DNA of 64,000 nt from contig OW569370.1 of NCBI GenBank assembly GCA_937625935.1, positions 1 to 64,000 on the forward strand. The letters run 5' to 3'. The stretch comes from Tetramitus jugosus. Taxonomy: Eukaryota; Heterolobosea; Eutetramitea; Acrasida; Vahlkampfiidae. A program made the translations under genes and the position numbers. The stretch's first letter is position 1. Each line of letters begins with the position of its first letter. The notes under the pieces are model-generated. The model was not told the origin of the DNA. It ran no database searches and saw only the letters and a list, made by a program, of their open reading frames with translations. Below, in pieces: positions 62,683 through 64,000 of this stretch.

Positions 62683-63054
62683 TTATATATCATCCTTGTC
62701 CACTGGTTCAAACAATCCAATCATGTGCCCGTCAGGTGCTCTAAGTGATGCAATCTTTCCATGCGAAGGATACTTGATTGGTCCGTCCAATGAAGCTCCC
62801 AGCTCTATGCACTTGTAGATGACTCGATCCATCTGTTCGACATTGAAGCACAAGAATGGTGAGTATCCGGTCGTTGCAGGTGCTTCTCCCTCGACCTTGT
62901 TCAGCGCAATTTTAATTTGACCTGATTCAAGCTCTGCCCAGTGATCATTCACGAAATTTACTTTGCATCCAAGTGCTTCCTTGTAGAATGTAACAGATTT
63001 GGGAACATCCTTGATCAGGAGCATGACATTCTTGAGAGCAATTCGTCCACTCAT
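62683..63054 (-). CDS. Glyoxalase/VOC-fold protein, 123 aa
   Basis: ATG 63054. One vicinal-oxygen-chelate module: ALKNVMLLIKDVPKSVTFYK and EALGCKVNFVNDHWAELESG at the start, PFLCFNVEQMDRVIYKCIEL in the middle, and ASLRAPDGHMIGLFEP at the end, the usual VOC strand pattern. Single-module members act as dimers and include glyoxalase I-like, bleomycin-resistance-like and dioxygenase-like proteins. His and Glu metal ligands typical of glyoxalase I are not all evident, so reaction and substrate are unknown. It is divergent from the KEN-box gene, with an E2F-type palindrome in between. Confidence 0.8.
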   Translation of the reverse strand: MSGRIALKNVMLLIKDVPKSVTFYKEALGCKVNFVNDHWAELESGQIKIALNKVEGEAPATTGYSPFLCFNVEQMDRVIYKCIELGASLDGPIKYPSHGKIASLRAPDGHMIGLFEPVDKDDI

Positions 63055-63115
63055 GTTTTTAGTTTGGTTTGGTCGGCGAAAAAAGAATTTGATTTGTTGA
63101 TCCTTCAGTCAAGTG

Positions 63116-63127
63116 TTTGGCGCCAAA
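63116..63127. promoter_or_regulatory. E2F-type palindrome TTTGGCGCCAAA
   Basis: A perfect 12-bp palindrome containing the E2F consensus TTTGGCGC on both strands. It lies about 62 bp upstream of the VOC protein start (minus) and about 96 bp upstream of the KEN-box protein start (plus). A 12-bp perfect match is not expected by chance in 64 kb, and E2F control of a cell-cycle gene would fit the adjacent coding region. Function is inferred. Confidence 0.5.
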
Positions 63128-63222
63128 AAGTCCAAATTTTTTATCGTTAGCCACACCATAACTCTTCTGGGAATTCACAAAACAGAACAAGCAGCAAGAA
63201 GTTCATCACTGTTATTTCAATA

Positions 63223-64000
63223 ATGATTGTCATATCAAGAGCAAATGTTATCAGGAGGAGAAGGAAGCCTCTGGTGCTACCAGAGCAACACAACAAGGAG
63301 AATGAACCCAAAACAACAGTTGATCTTAAAAATTCTTCTTCTTTAGTTAGCAAACAGCCGCAACAACCATCGATGGACAGTGTAGTGGGAACACCTAGGA
63401 GAGGTCTTCAAGATCGTAAAGCATTGGGTACTCTGACTCCTACTGCGAAAATCAATAACCCAACAACAACTGTTGTCACTTCATTGGTTTGGTCAACACA
63501 TACCGAACAACAACCAACAAAAACAAACGCTGACGATGATAAAGAAGGACCATTGAAACGCAGACGAAACAAACGGAAAAGAAACTACACTATTCTTCAA
63601 AGTGCACCTGAAGAGACATGTGACATTAGTGCAGCAGCTGTACTTGTAGTTTCAAATGAAAACAAAAGCAGTTCCGCAAGCAACGAAACAGAAGTCACTG
63701 AGATACAGCCTTCTATGGAGTGTATAGAAATGGAGGAGGCGACCCAGGAACCACAAACAAAAGTTATCTCTAGAAAGAATGTCAAACGAAGACGCAGAGT
63801 ACAGTTAGCAGAGGAAAGAAACGAACAATTCTCGGTGGAGGCAAGAGACGTACATAATCAAATTGATCACTCTAGAGCAAATCAAGCCTGTAATGATGCT
63901 GACGATGAGAGAACTCCAGTCACTCCAGTCGCGCCCAAGGATTCCTCCATTTTTGTTGCTGTGGGCAAGTCACCAAGAACGCCCTGTCGTCTCACACCAA
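63223..64000 (+). CDS. Putative APC/C-regulated cell-cycle protein, 5' part
   Basis: ATG 63223 opens a frame that runs off the window end without a stop. The about 259 residues visible are disordered, basic and Ser/Thr/Glu-rich. Near the start is HNKENEP (KEN box) and then VGTPRRGLQDRKALGTLTP, a D-box-like RxxL stretch. Many SP/TP sites (RTPVTPVAP, SPRTPCRLTP) are likely CDK targets. KEN and D boxes are APC/C recognition motifs found in cyclins, securin, shugoshin, sororin and similar proteins; which of these it is cannot be told from this part. The E2F-type palindrome upstream agrees with S-phase expression (inference). Confidence 0.6.
   Translation, partial: MIVISRANVIRRRRKPLVLPEQHNKENEPKTTVDLKNSSSLVSKQPQQPSMDSVVGTPRRGLQDRKALGTLTPTAKINNPTTTVVTSLVWSTHTEQQPTKTNADDDKEGPLKRRRNKRKRNYTILQSAPEETCDISAAAVLVVSNENKSSSASNETEVTEIQPSMECIEMEEATQEPQTKVISRKNVKRRRRVQLAEERNEQFSVEARDVHNQIDHSRANQACNDADDERTPVTPVAPKDSSIFVAVGKSPRTPCRLTP

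Noticed and set aside
1-64000. tRNA or rRNA genes
   Set aside because: A by-eye scan for the GGTTCGANYC B-box and rRNA core sequences found no convincing candidate; a covariance-model scan would be decisive.

Overview
The window looks like the end of a chromosome from a free-living amoeboflagellate, most likely a heterolobosean such as Naegleria (inference). The evidence is a terminal (CCCAAA)n array, compact protein genes on both strands, short GT-AG introns (about 65-145 nt, many with GTATGT or GTAAGT donors), and asparagine-, glutamine- and serine-rich low-complexity tracts. The gene set combines amoeba-type Ras signalling with ciliary and centriolar genes (CEP19-like, MAPK15/ERK7, kinesin).

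Layout. Bases 1-887 are telomere. From 888 to about 7,870 lies a subtelomere of non-coding sequence and decaying genes: an interstitial telomere-like tract, a transposase-like fragment, an eroded unknown gene, an Old Yellow Enzyme pseudogene with a large internal deletion, and a frameshifted remnant of a Fanzor/TnpB-type RNA-guided nuclease. From 7,874 on the window is ordinary gene-dense chromosome: a membrane-anchored methyltransferase and a glycosyltransferase-like protein, beta-COP, an SRPK-type kinase, two F-box proteins, aminopeptidase P, a Y14/RBM8A-like RNA-binding protein, an RRM/coiled-coil protein and an ERT1-like Zn2Cys6-PAS transcription factor.

The middle is dominated by one intron-less 7-kb gene for a 2,344-residue protein that joins a DOCK-type N-terminal half (with the DHR1/C2 domain) to a complete RasGEF module. 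It is followed by an ARM-repeat protein, MAPK15, a TMEM223-like mitochondrial protein, a TFIIIC90-like factor, a LYR-motif protein, a kinesin, a UPF0390 protein, adrenodoxin reductase and importin-4/Kap123. The last 9 kb holds a PP4 regulatory subunit (PPP4R4-like), CEP19-like, a CCDC177-like coiled-coil protein, a membrane protein, a glyoxalase-fold protein, and the start of a gene with KEN and D-box motifs that continues past the window.

The strongest candidates for something unusual are the Fanzor remnant beside the telomere (6,293-7,243), the DOCK(DHR1)-RasGEF fusion (29,920-36,954), and a compact bZIP-type promoter cluster at 26,838-26,872 carrying perfect CRE and C/EBP palindromes. Exon boundaries were worked out by hand from splice signals and reading phase; all family assignments are from motif recognition, with no database search.
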